A stretch of DNA of 18,228 nucleotides from Halanaerobiales bacterium. Its GTDB lineage: Bacteria > Bacillota_F > Halanaerobiia > DY22613. Positions 9,814 to 16,844 of the stretch are shown in pieces. Within the stretch, counting starts at the first letter, position 1. Each line of letters begins with the position of its first letter. The translations under genes and the position numbers were made by a program. Under the pieces are notes generated by a model that worked only from the letters and a program-made list of their open reading frames with translations, was not told the DNA's origin and ran no database searches. The stretch covers positions 1-18,228 of the forward strand of contig JAGMES010000085.1 of NCBI GenBank assembly GCA_023128035.1, written 5' to 3'.

Positions 9814-9850
9814 CAAATAAATCAAGAAGAAATAATTTTTTTTGAATAAT

Positions 9851-9880
9851 TTGACACAGAATAGGAAAAAATGTTGTAAA
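9851..9880 (+). promoter_or_regulatory. Possible secondary promoter upstream of the RiPP cluster
   Basis: TTGACA at 9851-9856 is a consensus -35, but the best -10 at 17-18 bp is TTGTAA or TGTAAA, a poor match. It may be a weak distal promoter, or chance in AT-rich DNA. Confidence 0.25.
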
Positions 9881-9940
9881 TTAAAAAACTTGATCAGGTA
9901 TATTGTAGAATGGCCCTGTTGTGTGAAGACTATATAAAAA

Positions 9941-9956
9941 AATGTTTCTAAACATT
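9941..9956. promoter_or_regulatory. Operator-like dyad upstream of the RiPP promoter
   Basis: AATGTTT-CT-AAACATT has two perfect 7-bp inverted arms around a 2-bp centre, the size of a dimeric regulator site. It ends 46 bp before the -35 box, a position suited to an activator. No regulator gene lies in the cluster, so the binding protein would be encoded elsewhere. Confidence 0.35.
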
Positions 9957-9963
9957 AAATATA

Positions 9964-9987
9964 TAAATAAATAAGTAAATAAATAAA
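9964..9987. repeat. TAAA tetranucleotide tract
   Basis: Six tandem tetranucleotide units (TAAA, one of them TAAG) end 15 bp before the -35 box at 10003. The tract could be an AT-rich UP element, and as a simple repeat could change length and so shift the dyad relative to the promoter. Confidence 0.6.
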
Positions 9988-10002
9988 AATTACGTAAAAT
10001 CA

Positions 10003-10031
10003 TTGACATAATAAAATTAATATGTTATAAT
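10003..10031 (+). promoter_or_regulatory. Consensus sigma-A-type promoter of the RiPP cluster
   Basis: TTGACA (10003-10008) and TATAAT (10026-10031) are both perfect hexamers, spaced by 17 bp. Transcription would start near 10038, giving a 5' leader of about 147 nt before the first gene at 10185. That leader has no obvious riboswitch or strong terminator hairpin. Confidence 0.8.
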
Positions 10032-10184
10032 AAAATGGATTTAAATGTAAAATCATAAAGTTAACAATGTATATCGTACTAACATAAGTTTGAGATGGGA
10101 TATTAATTTTTACAGTGATGCATACGGAGGATTGTTTTAAAAAATATTTTAAATAAATTTTCAAAAATAAAGGAGGAAATTTAG

Positions 10185-10448
10185 ATGAAATTAACTAAAA
10201 AAGAAAAATTCAAATGGATTTTAAGAGAAGATGGTGGTTATATTTATGATTATTCTACTGGAACTGTAAAAGTATTAAACGATACTGGAAGTTTTATTAT
10301 CCAAAAATGTGAGAAAAATTCTATAACAGATATTGTAAATGATCTCTTAAATACTTTTGAAATAGATGATCCTCATCAAGCAGAAGAAGATGTTAACAGT
10401 TTTCTAAGAAACATGATTGAGGAGGGATATTTATGCCAAGAGAAATAA
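10185..10448 (+). CDS. PqqD-like RiPP recognition element (leader-binding chaperone)
   Basis: An 87-aa winged-helix PqqD-family protein. Visible family features are an N-terminal beta-hairpin region (residues ~10-32, with GGYIYDYSTGTVKVLNDTG, the 'x-LN-xTG' turn) and two helices ending in a helix plus EEGYL. Such proteins bind the leader of a precursor peptide by strand addition and deliver it to the modifying enzyme. The start is fixed by AGGAGG (10171-10176), eight bases before ATG 10185. It is the first gene after the consensus promoter and overlaps the radical SAM gene by 16 bp, so the two are translationally coupled. The match to the PqqD of GeoRSP-type cassettes rests on gene order. Confidence 0.88.
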   Translation: MKLTKKEKFKWILREDGGYIYDYSTGTVKVLNDTGSFIIQKCEKNSITDIVNDLLNTFEIDDPHQAEEDVNSFLRNMIEEGYLCQEK

Positions 10449-11485
10449 AAAGACTATATACTTTACTTACTGATAAATGTAATATGAAGTGTCCTCATTG
10501 TTATATTGCTGCGAATGAAAAAGATCAAAAGAACGAAAAAGAATTGAGTTTGGAAAAATATATTGAAGTAATTGAAAAGTTGCGAGAGAGAGGTCTCGAG
10601 TATGTAAAACTTACTGGTGGAGAACCATTGATTAAAAAAGATATCGCAAAAAGTATAATTGATTATTGTAACAAAAATAATATCAATATTTCGTTAGAAA
10701 CAAATGGGACTTTAATGGATGATAAAGATATTGAGTTTCTTTCTTCGATAAAAAAGATGTCACTTTCATTTAGTTTAGATTTTCCAGATGATCGGTTTGA
10801 TACCTTTAGAGTTTATCCAGGAGCTTTTGAAAAAGTAGTTCAAACGATTAAACAAATTAGGGAAACAGCAAAGGGAGTTACTATAACTGTTCTAGCGACT
10901 ATTTTTAAAGATAATTTCAATATTATGGATGAACTAGCCTCATATGTAATTGAAGACTTGGGAGTAGCAATTAAAATGAATCCTTGTACAGAAGTTGGCC
11001 GTGCTAGCAGGGATAATTTTAAAAAAAAATTACTTTCTCCAAATGAGCTATTTACATTTTATGAGAAAGTTCATACAATAGCCAATAAATATCCGAAAAA
11101 GATGACCGTAATACTCCCATTTATTTTTTATAAGAATAATTCAGAATTACATCTTTCCTGTTGTGAAGCGAAAGAAATTATTGGTTTAATGCCAGGTGGG
11201 AACGTTTCATTATGTGGAATAGGAGTTATAAATGATCGCACGATTTGGGGAAATGTAAATGATGAAGATATCTTAAGTATTGTCGAAAATTCTAACGAAC
11301 TAATTGATAAATTTAAAAATTATGAATACTCAGGTGTATGCCAAAGATGTATGTTTAAAAAGTGCTGTGCAAATGTTTGTCCTGCTTATGCATTAGAAGC
11401 ATACGGCTCCTTTACGGCTTCTTATCCTGTATGTCAAATGTTGTATGATAACGGATTATTCCCAGAAGAGTATCTGGTTAGTTAG
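10433..11485 (+). CDS. Radical SAM/SPASM peptide-modifying enzyme (GeoRSP-type)
   Basis: A 350-aa enzyme. The radical SAM motif is C16-x3-C20-x2-C23 (CNMKCPHC), which binds the 4Fe-4S cluster that cleaves S-adenosylmethionine; GGEP at 62-65 contacts SAM. The C-terminal SPASM domain has all seven classical Cys: C244-x16-C261, then C303-x2-C306-x5-C312-x3-C316-x17-C334, for two auxiliary clusters. Enzymes of this build make thioether, C-C or related cross-links in RiPP precursors; with a Cys-rich substrate nearby, Cys-derived thioethers are the most likely product (inference). Extra cysteines C243 and C311 sit next to SPASM ligands. It starts at ATG 10433 inside the pqqD-like gene with GGAGGG upstream. 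The same C-terminus (VCQMLYDNGLFPEEYL) recurs in the next gene, showing common descent. Confidence 0.9.
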   Translation: MPREIKRLYTLLTDKCNMKCPHCYIAANEKDQKNEKELSLEKYIEVIEKLRERGLEYVKLTGGEPLIKKDIAKSIIDYCNKNNINISLETNGTLMDDKDIEFLSSIKKMSLSFSLDFPDDRFDTFRVYPGAFEKVVQTIKQIRETAKGVTITVLATIFKDNFNIMDELASYVIEDLGVAIKMNPCTEVGRASRDNFKKKLLSPNELFTFYEKVHTIANKYPKKMTVILPFIFYKNNSELHLSCCEAKEIIGLMPGGNVSLCGIGVINDRTIWGNVNDEDILSIVENSNELIDKFKNYEYSGVCQRCMFKKCCANVCPAYALEAYGSFTASYPVCQMLYDNGLFPEEYLVS

Positions 11486-11526
11486 TTTTTAGGATCTACT
11501 TGTTTGGTTTAAAGGGGGAATAGAAT

Positions 11527-12432
11527 ATGAATCAATTATCTACTTTATATTTAAGATTTGAATCAAAAATTAAAACTCCAAATGAAGATGCAGTAATAGA
11601 TGGAATCAATCAAGCTTGCCACTTAGGGTGCCAAGAAATTCGAATCACTGGAGACCCAATCAATGATGAAAACATATTCTTTAAAGTATTAGAAATTATA
11701 AAAAATAAAAAACTAAAAATTTCTTTTGATTTGAGTCAAGATTATATCACCAATGAACTTATTCAAGAGTTAAATAGCATGAACAATATTTACAATTTCG
11801 CAATAAATATTACTGGAGATTTAGCAGTTAGGAAAAGTATTTGCTATGAAGGACTTATTGCCAATATTTTTCTAGATTCAACAAATATATATAAAGCAGA
11901 AGAATCAATAAAGTCACTGTTAGATAAATATAAATTTTTACGGGTTAAAATCATTACTTCCATAAGGAGCTTAGGTTCTATTGATGTGTACCTTGATTTA
12001 GTTAATACATTACAGACGATGCATAAAATTTATAAAGACCGTTTATACGCTATGATCCCATGGTGTTTATTGGATTTATCTACTCTTACATTAGGCAGGA
12101 CAGTGTGTCAATATCAAAGGGCAGTCGGTGTTTTTTTAGATGGTGCTGTTACTGTTTGTGGTGTATCAAGAAATATTAAAGAACCTACGAATTCATTAGT
12201 TGATTTGAGTTTAAAAGAAATACTTGAAAAAGATCCATTTCTATGTCAGTTGAGGGAGACTACTCCTGAGACAATAACTGGTGTTTGTCAAAGTTGTGTT
12301 TTTAAAAATTATTGTGCGAATCTGTGTCCTGCAAATGTTTATAATGAAACTGGACATTTCAATAATTCATATACTATTTGTCAAATATTGTATGACAATG
12401 GTCGCTTTCCAGTAAATTGTTTAATCGAATAA
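11527..12432 (+). CDS. SPASM-domain protein lacking the radical SAM motif (pseudoenzyme partner)
   Basis: A 301-aa paralogue of the preceding enzyme. All seven SPASM cysteines are kept with exactly the same spacing: C194-x16-C211 and C254-x2-C257-x5-C263-x3-C267-x17-C285, followed by a C-terminus like its neighbour's (ICQILYDNGRFP). The N-terminal part keeps barrel-like sequence but lacks the CX3CX2C motif: the loop that carries it is deleted, and GGEP has become TGDP (41-44). C31 and C35 remain but lie after the expected place, with no third Cys. It should still bind two Fe-S clusters but cannot cleave SAM. A SPASM-only protein beside a PqqD-like and an rSAM/SPASM protein is the hallmark of the GeoRSP system; its role may be electron transfer, substrate holding or heterodimer formation (inference). 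ATG 11527 has AAAGGGGG (11512-11519). Confidence 0.88.
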   Translation: MNQLSTLYLRFESKIKTPNEDAVIDGINQACHLGCQEIRITGDPINDENIFFKVLEIIKNKKLKISFDLSQDYITNELIQELNSMNNIYNFAINITGDLAVRKSICYEGLIANIFLDSTNIYKAEESIKSLLDKYKFLRVKIITSIRSLGSIDVYLDLVNTLQTMHKIYKDRLYAMIPWCLLDLSTLTLGRTVCQYQRAVGVFLDGAVTVCGVSRNIKEPTNSLVDLSLKEILEKDPFLCQLRETTPETITGVCQSCVFKNYCANLCPANVYNETGHFNNSYTICQILYDNGRFPVNCLIE

Positions 12433-12482
12433 GTGTAGTATTTTAAATTCTATTTGTACCAAGGTAAAACTGATTATTCTTT

Positions 12483-12692
12483 GGGCATAGGGGTTTATAA
12501 AAAATGTTTAATAAATTTAAATATTACTTAGGAAAGGGGGTGTATTTATGAAAAAAGCATATCAAGTACCTCAAGTTAAAGATTTAGAGGTTGTTGCAAG
12601 ATCTTGTGGTTCAGGTGGTTGTTGCTCTGGTAGTCCTGAACAGCTTAAATAGATTCTAATTTATTAGGTTTTTAACCCCTATGCTCTTTTTT
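12483..12692 (+). repeat. Inverted repeat bracketing the peptide gene, with a U-tract
   Basis: GGGCATAGGGGTT (12483-12495) pairs with AACCCCTATGCTC (12674-12686): 13 bp with one G-U. The right arm runs straight into TTTTTT (12687-12692), as in a terminator. The arms lie 53 bp before the peptide start and 22 bp after its stop. In RNA they could fold the peptide message into one large stem-loop unit, giving termination or protection from decay. The right arm also has a weak local partner (AGGTT at 12666-12670), so alternative folds are possible. Confidence 0.55.
12548..12652 (+). CDS. Candidate RiPP precursor peptide, 34 aa
   Basis: This short gene has a very strong ribosome binding site (GGAAAGGGGG, 12531-12540) seven bases before ATG 12548. 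The first half is a leader with Y5-x-x-P8-x-V10 and hydrophobics at L13, V15 and V16. That spacing is like the YxxPxL element that PqqD-like RREs bind in lasso and related peptides. The second half, residues 19-34, is the probable core: SCGSGGCCSGSPEQLK. It has three Cys (C20, C25, C26) in a Gly/Ser-rich setting, typical of peptides whose Cys become thioether or disulfide links. The gene sits between the modification genes and the exporter, where a substrate gene is expected. It is too short for most gene callers. The cleavage point is not visible; the change in composition suggests it lies near A17-R18-S19. Confidence 0.85.
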   Translation: MKKAYQVPQVKDLEVVARSCGSGGCCSGSPEQLK

Positions 12693-12735
12693 ATTTATAA
12701 AATTATAATATTTATAAAGGGAGGGTGTGAATTTA

Positions 12736-13671
12736 TTGAAAAAATTGGCATTTCAAACCGTTGATTTAGTAAAAACCTACAAAAATAACGGCACAATGAT
12801 TTATGCGAATAATGGAATAAGTTTAGAAATACCCAAAGGAACTATTTTTGGTATTTTTGGTCCCAATGGTGCAGGAAAAACTACATTAATCAAACAATTA
12901 ATGGGATTGATCTGTCCTACTAAAGGTTCTATTTTTCTTTTAGGAATAGATATCGTTAAAAATCCTAACTTGATTCCTCATTATGTAGGTTATTGTGGTC
13001 AAAATTTATATCATCTTTGGCGTTTAACTGCGCTTGAACTGTTAGTTATGACAGGTAGATTAAGAGGAATGAAAAAAGATCAAGCATATGGACAAGCTCA
13101 GAGTTTAATGTCAATGGTGGGTTTTGAAAAAAAAATGAATCGAGTTATAAGAGATTTTAGTGGTGGTGAGTTGAGGATAGTAAGTGTTTTTTCAGCTCTT
13201 ATGGGTAAAAGTCCAATTATTATTTTGGACGAACCGACATCAGGTTTAGATCCAGTAGCCAGACAAAATGTGTGGCAAGCATTATTTCATTATCAAGCTG
13301 AGGTTGATGCAACGATAATTTTGGTGACACATAATGTGCTTGAAGCTGAGAAAGTGGTTGATAATATTGCTATTATTGATGAGGGAAATATAATAGCTCA
13401 GGGCAAGCCGACTGAATTAAAAAATGAATTAAAGAAAGAAGTAAGTATTGAGATTGAAATAAAACCCTTAACAAATATTGATTTTGGAATGTCAGATTTG
13501 GAGAAGGTTAGAGAAAGGGTTTATTGTTATAAAGGTGATTTAGAAAATAGAGAAGTAATTATCAATCAAGTTATTGAAAAAATAGGAATGGAAAACATTG
13601 AAGATTTAAGAATTTCACCTCTTACTTTAGAAGATTATTATGTTCAAAAGGTGGGGAAAAAATGGAAGTAA
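12736..13671 (+). CDS. ABC transporter ATP-binding protein, RiPP cluster exporter
   Basis: A ~311-aa ABC ATPase of the ABC-2/CcmA-NatA type. Walker A is GPNGAGKTT (42-50), the Q-loop lies in CGQNLYHLW, the signature is DFSGGE, Walker B is IIILDEPTSG with D-loop SGLD, and the switch His is in VTHN. About 80 residues follow the ATPase core. GTG 12727 is in frame but only one or two bases from the AAAGGGAGGG box (12716-12725); TTG 12736, at about 10-11 bases, is preferred. It overlaps the permease gene by 10 bp. Together they should form an exporter for the modified peptide, or a self-immunity pump; position favours one of these roles but does not tell them apart. Confidence 0.88.
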   Translation: MKKLAFQTVDLVKTYKNNGTMIYANNGISLEIPKGTIFGIFGPNGAGKTTLIKQLMGLICPTKGSIFLLGIDIVKNPNLIPHYVGYCGQNLYHLWRLTALELLVMTGRLRGMKKDQAYGQAQSLMSMVGFEKKMNRVIRDFSGGELRIVSVFSALMGKSPIIILDEPTSGLDPVARQNVWQALFHYQAEVDATIILVTHNVLEAEKVVDNIAIIDEGNIIAQGKPTELKNELKKEVSIEIEIKPLTNIDFGMSDLEKVRERVYCYKGDLENREVIINQVIEKIGMENIEDLRISPLTLEDYYVQKVGKKWK

Positions 13672-14447
13672 AACAAAACCTTAATATACATAATGCAAAA
13701 TATACAGATTTATTTCAGAAAGTAACCAGTTTTTGGATTCTTTTGAAAAGTAACCTGTTGGAATTTAGATTATATTGGGTTTGGTACTTTTTTATGATGT
13801 CTTTTAATGGAGCAATGTTTGTGATTTTATTATGGCTTTTAGGAGGTAAGGAAGGAGCGCTATATGCAATTACTGGTAGTATGACTATGACTCTTACTAC
13901 AGCAGCAGCCTTATCTTTAGGACAAGAAATAGGAGGATTAAAAGATCAAAATGCTTTTGAGTTTTACGCGACTCTTCCAATTTCAAAATTATCTTTTATT
14001 TTTGCATTATCTTCTAGATCTTTAATTTTTGCGTTGCCTTCGTTACTTATTTCAATGCTCTTTGGGGTTTTTTTATTTAATTTTGAAATTACTGTACATC
14101 CCATTTTAATTTTAATAATAATTTTAGGAGGTTCTAGTTTAATCGGAGTAGGCGCTCTAATAGGATTTTATTCGAAAAATGGACGAGTCGCTGGAATTGC
14201 CACACAAGTAGTTCAACCTCTTATTACTTTTTTAGCTCCAGTTTTTGTTCCCTATAAAGCATTACCTTTATTACTTCAAAAAACTTCAGTAATATTTCCG
14301 ACTACATATATTGCCAGGACTCTTCGCGCGGCTTTGGGAGGGCAAGTTGGCCCATTAGTATATCGGGATTTATTAATTTTAACAATATGGGTTATAGTTT
14401 CTTTTATTTTAATTTTCCCAAAATTACATTGGCGAATGAAAAACTAA
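13662..14447 (+). CDS. ABC-2 type permease, RiPP cluster exporter
   Basis: A 261-aa integral membrane protein with about six hydrophobic segments (about 40-60, 68-90, 105-130, 138-162, 190-210 and 235-253). It has the ABC-2 layout, including the loop motif QEIGGLKDQNAFEFYATLPIS after the second segment, which contacts the ATPase. It starts at ATG 13662 inside the ATPase gene (10-bp overlap), so the two subunits are made together. There is no peptidase domain in either subunit, so leader removal must be done by another protein; the next gene is a candidate. Confidence 0.85.
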   Translation: MEVKQNLNIHNAKYTDLFQKVTSFWILLKSNLLEFRLYWVWYFFMMSFNGAMFVILLWLLGGKEGALYAITGSMTMTLTTAAALSLGQEIGGLKDQNAFEFYATLPISKLSFIFALSSRSLIFALPSLLISMLFGVFLFNFEITVHPILILIIILGGSSLIGVGALIGFYSKNGRVAGIATQVVQPLITFLAPVFVPYKALPLLLQKTSVIFPTTYIARTLRAALGGQVGPLVYRDLLILTIWVIVSFILIFPKLHWRMKN

Positions 14448-14498
14448 GGTTTTTTTAAAATTTACCTAAACTAAAATTGGGAAAGAAGGTAAGATAGA

Positions 14499-15005
14499 AT
14501 GGGCCAATTACAGAAAGTACCATTAATTCAATGCAATTATGTTAAACCCTCAGCAAATGAGATCATGTCTTTTGTAAATGTAATAAAAGATTTATCTCTA
14601 AAGCAAATAATAAATAAATGTATTTCTAACCAAAATAAATGGGGAAAAATGGTTATAGATTTTTTGGAGGAAAAGGTCAAATCCGCTGGAGAATGTTTTT
14701 GTAAATCGGTTACCTTATGTTCTTTATTAAGAACTCTTGGATATTCTGAAAAAGTTTGTTTTGTGATAATCGCATGCCACAATAATGAAAATTTTGGAAA
14801 CGCTACACATGCAACATTATTATTGAAAGAAAATGAAGAATGGTATATTATAGATACTACAAAAGATAGTATAGATGAAGCAATGCAAAAAATTCCTTCT
14901 CTTCTTTACTTTACAAAGCATAATAGAGTTATTTGTCTTTTTAATGAGACGCATGGGTTTATCGCTGAAGGAGATGGAATAATATCAAATATTCCAATAT
15001 TATAA
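14499..15005 (+). CDS. Transglutaminase-fold Cys protease-like protein, possible leader peptidase
   Basis: A 168-aa protein with the core of the transglutaminase-like superfamily. C66 lies in GECFCKS and is followed ten residues later by LLRTLGY, the usual Cys-helix pattern. H104 lies in NATHATLLL and D119 in WYIIDTT, fifteen residues on, completing a Cys-His-Asp triad. Relatives include lasso-peptide B2 leader peptidases. Together with a separate PqqD-like RRE (the B1 counterpart), this suggests it cuts the leader of the peptide at 12548; that role is inferred. There is no signal peptide, so it acts in the cytoplasm before export. ATG 14499 has AAAGAAGGT upstream, 51 bp after the permease gene, and it is the last gene of the cluster. 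C68 is a less likely nucleophile. A peptide-crosslinking role cannot be excluded. Confidence 0.7.
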   Translation: MGQLQKVPLIQCNYVKPSANEIMSFVNVIKDLSLKQIINKCISNQNKWGKMVIDFLEEKVKSAGECFCKSVTLCSLLRTLGYSEKVCFVIIACHNNENFGNATHATLLLKENEEWYIIDTTKDSIDEAMQKIPSLLYFTKHNRVICLFNETHGFIAEGDGIISNIPIL

Positions 15006-15187
15006 AAAGCATAATGTGTCTTTTTGGTGCTATCATTGGCGATTTTATAATTTTTCAAAGGGAATTTACATAGGTTATTAGGTGTTGAACCAAAGATTTT
15101 ATTATGGAAAAGTATTACTAAATAAAACTTAAAAAGAATTGGTACAAAGGAAGTTGATCCTTAATAACCAGCATTTGTGTTCAAAAT

Positions 15188-15223
15188 AAAAATCCTCACC
15201 TGTAATTCAGATGAGGATTTTTT
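15188..15223. terminator. Bidirectional terminator between convergent operons
   Basis: AAAAATCCTCA (15188-15198) pairs with TGAGGATTTTT (15212-15222), extended inward by CTG/CAG around TAATT. The A-run on one side and T-run on the other let it work for the RiPP cluster on the plus strand and the ABC operon on the minus strand. Confidence 0.85.
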
Positions 15224-15251
15224 CATATTCACATATTTTTATTGATTCTGT

Positions 15252-16034
15252 TTAAGAACCTGTTGATTTGTAATGCTTGACTCCAAATTGCCATATAAGG
15301 AGACATGGAATAATAAAAAGTATTCCAAATAGTGGTGTTATCATATATAAAAGTTCATTACCATTGGCTCTGCCAAGTAGGTACATTAGTGGTAAATAAT
15401 TTACACATCCAAAGGGAATCACAAAAGTAAAAAAGCGTGTTACCCATTTTTTATAAATATTGAGTGGATATTGCGCCATTTCTCTACCGCCGTCAGTAAA
15501 AATATTTGCCACTTCTATTCCCTGTATTGTCCAAAAACATAATGTCGCAGCAAGAATAAAAATTCCTGTGAAAACAAAAACTCCACTGACAATCATTAAA
15601 ATTAACATTATAATCTTAAATATATTCCACTTGATGGTAAGATTTAGTATTGCCCAAATTAGGACACTGACACTTTGTACAAGTCTTCCTATTCGAGTAA
15701 ACTCAAACTTTGAACCAAGCACTTGAAGAACAGTACTTCTAGGACGTACTAATACCCTGTCAAACTCACCTCTGACTACTAGACCTGAAAAAGCGTCAAA
15801 CCCTCGGGCAAAACATTCACTTATTGAAAATGCCATATGGATAATTGCAAAGCAAAGCGCTACTTCAAAAAAGTCCCAGCCTTTTAGATTACCAAAGCGT
15901 TCAAACATAAAATATAATCCGGCAAATACAAAGAAAGGTACAAAGAATTGTCCGAAAGACAAAAGCAAAAAGGAAGCACGGTATTGCATTTGTGATTTTA
16001 ACAATATCAGCATATATTTAAAATACATTCTCAT
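15252..16034 (-). CDS. ABC-2 family permease (DUF990-like), second subunit
   Basis: A 260-aa membrane protein with about six hydrophobic segments. The N-terminal pattern (YFKYMLILLKSQMQYRASF) and the mid-protein FDRVLVRPRSTVLQVLG after the second segment fit the DUF990/ABC2_membrane_6 type. RVLVRPR is the cytoplasmic coupling region typical of this family. It starts at ATG 16034 with AGGAGGG upstream, six bases after the stop of the other permease gene. It is the last gene of the minus-strand operon and ends 29 bp from the shared terminator. With its partner it would form a heterodimeric channel; the substrate is unknown. Confidence 0.85.
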   Translation of the reverse strand: MRMYFKYMLILLKSQMQYRASFLLLSFGQFFVPFFVFAGLYFMFERFGNLKGWDFFEVALCFAIIHMAFSISECFARGFDAFSGLVVRGEFDRVLVRPRSTVLQVLGSKFEFTRIGRLVQSVSVLIWAILNLTIKWNIFKIIMLILMIVSGVFVFTGIFILAATLCFWTIQGIEVANIFTDGGREMAQYPLNIYKKWVTRFFTFVIPFGCVNYLPLMYLLGRANGNELLYMITPLFGILFIIPCLLIWQFGVKHYKSTGS

Positions 16035-16040
16035 ATTTTA

Positions 16041-16844
16041 TCACCCTCCTTGTACTACTACTCTTTGTAGGGCTTTGTTTAAGGCAAAGTTGCCAAGAGT
16101 AACAAGAATAGTAAGCCAGAGTAGTTGAACTAAGATACCATTTAAGGCTCCTAATTGCGAGATATGTCCTGAATATACTCTAAAGGGTAAATCGGAAGTT
16201 AATCGAAATGGAAGAAGATAAACGATCTTTTGTAACCACAACGGCATCAGAGGTACTGGAATAACCATACCCGCGAAAAACTCACCTACTATCCCTATCA
16301 TTAGTAATGAACCAGTTGGTGATAAGGTAACAAAGACTGAGATATAGATAAACATGGAAATAGAAACAAGAACTAAAAGTCCTAATATAAGTGTTACAAT
16401 AAATAGACAAAAAGTTAGAAAATCTGGAGGTAAAGTCATTTTGTAAGGATCAGGAAGAAAAAAAGCAATTATCAGTATTGGAAAACAGCGGAGCATTGCT
16501 GCAGAAAGTCTTTGAGCAAGGAGTTTTGCGTACCAAAAACCGTAAATTCCGCAAGGACGACAAAGTTCGTAGGCAATGTTACCACTTGTTATCAGATTAA
16601 ATATCTCACTATCACGAAACCAGAGCATAATAAAAGCCAAAAAAGCCTGTTGTAGCCATACATATGTAATAAGCTGGCTTAAGGAAATAGGCGGGGTTTG
16701 TACCGCGTTACTATAAAAAGCTTCAAATATCATAATGAACATAAAACCCCAGAAAAATTGTGTAGCCATTCCTGCCAGAGCGGCGGCCCTGTATTGTAGG
16801 CCGTTTATAAGTCGCAGCTTTAAAACAGAAAAATATACTTTCAT
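16041..16844 (-). CDS. ABC-2 family permease (DUF990-like), first subunit
   Basis: A 267-aa membrane protein similar in build to its downstream neighbour: an N-terminal MKVYFSVLKLRLINGLQYRA, about six membrane segments, and the coupling-loop motif NIAYELCRPC in place of the neighbour's FDRVLVRPR. Its ATG overlaps the ATPase stop (ATGA at 16844-16841), so translation is coupled. Two unlike DUF990 permeases with one ATPase is a common Firmicutes ABC-2 layout. Confidence 0.85.
   Translation of the reverse strand: MKVYFSVLKLRLINGLQYRAAALAGMATQFFWGFMFIMIFEAFYSNAVQTPPISLSQLITYVWLQQAFLAFIMLWFRDSEIFNLITSGNIAYELCRPCGIYGFWYAKLLAQRLSAAMLRCFPILIIAFFLPDPYKMTLPPDFLTFCLFIVTLILGLLVLVSISMFIYISVFVTLSPTGSLLMIGIVGEFFAGMVIPVPLMPLWLQKIVYLLPFRLTSDLPFRVYSGHISQLGALNGILVQLLWLTILVTLGNFALNKALQRVVVQGG

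Noticed and set aside
9959..9990. TAAA tract as iterons or the start of a CRISPR array
   Set aside because: Units are four bases long with no spacers and no replication or cas genes nearby; it is a simple sequence repeat.
10115..10156. 13-aa leader peptide ORF in the 5' leader of the RiPP cluster
   Set aside because: It starts at GTG without a ribosome binding site, has no run of regulatory codons and no paired attenuator hairpins.
10003..12652. Classification as a lasso peptide cluster because of the YxxPxV leader and B2-like protease
   Set aside because: There is no asparagine-synthetase-like lasso cyclase, and a radical SAM/SPASM pair is present, so a lasso product is not supported.
15006..15187. 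A second precursor peptide after the transglutaminase-like gene
   Set aside because: Only very short frames (about 15 codons or fewer) without Cys-rich cores or good ribosome binding sites.
15460..15726. Plus-strand frame opposite the last permease gene
   Set aside because: Antisense shadow of a clear membrane protein gene.
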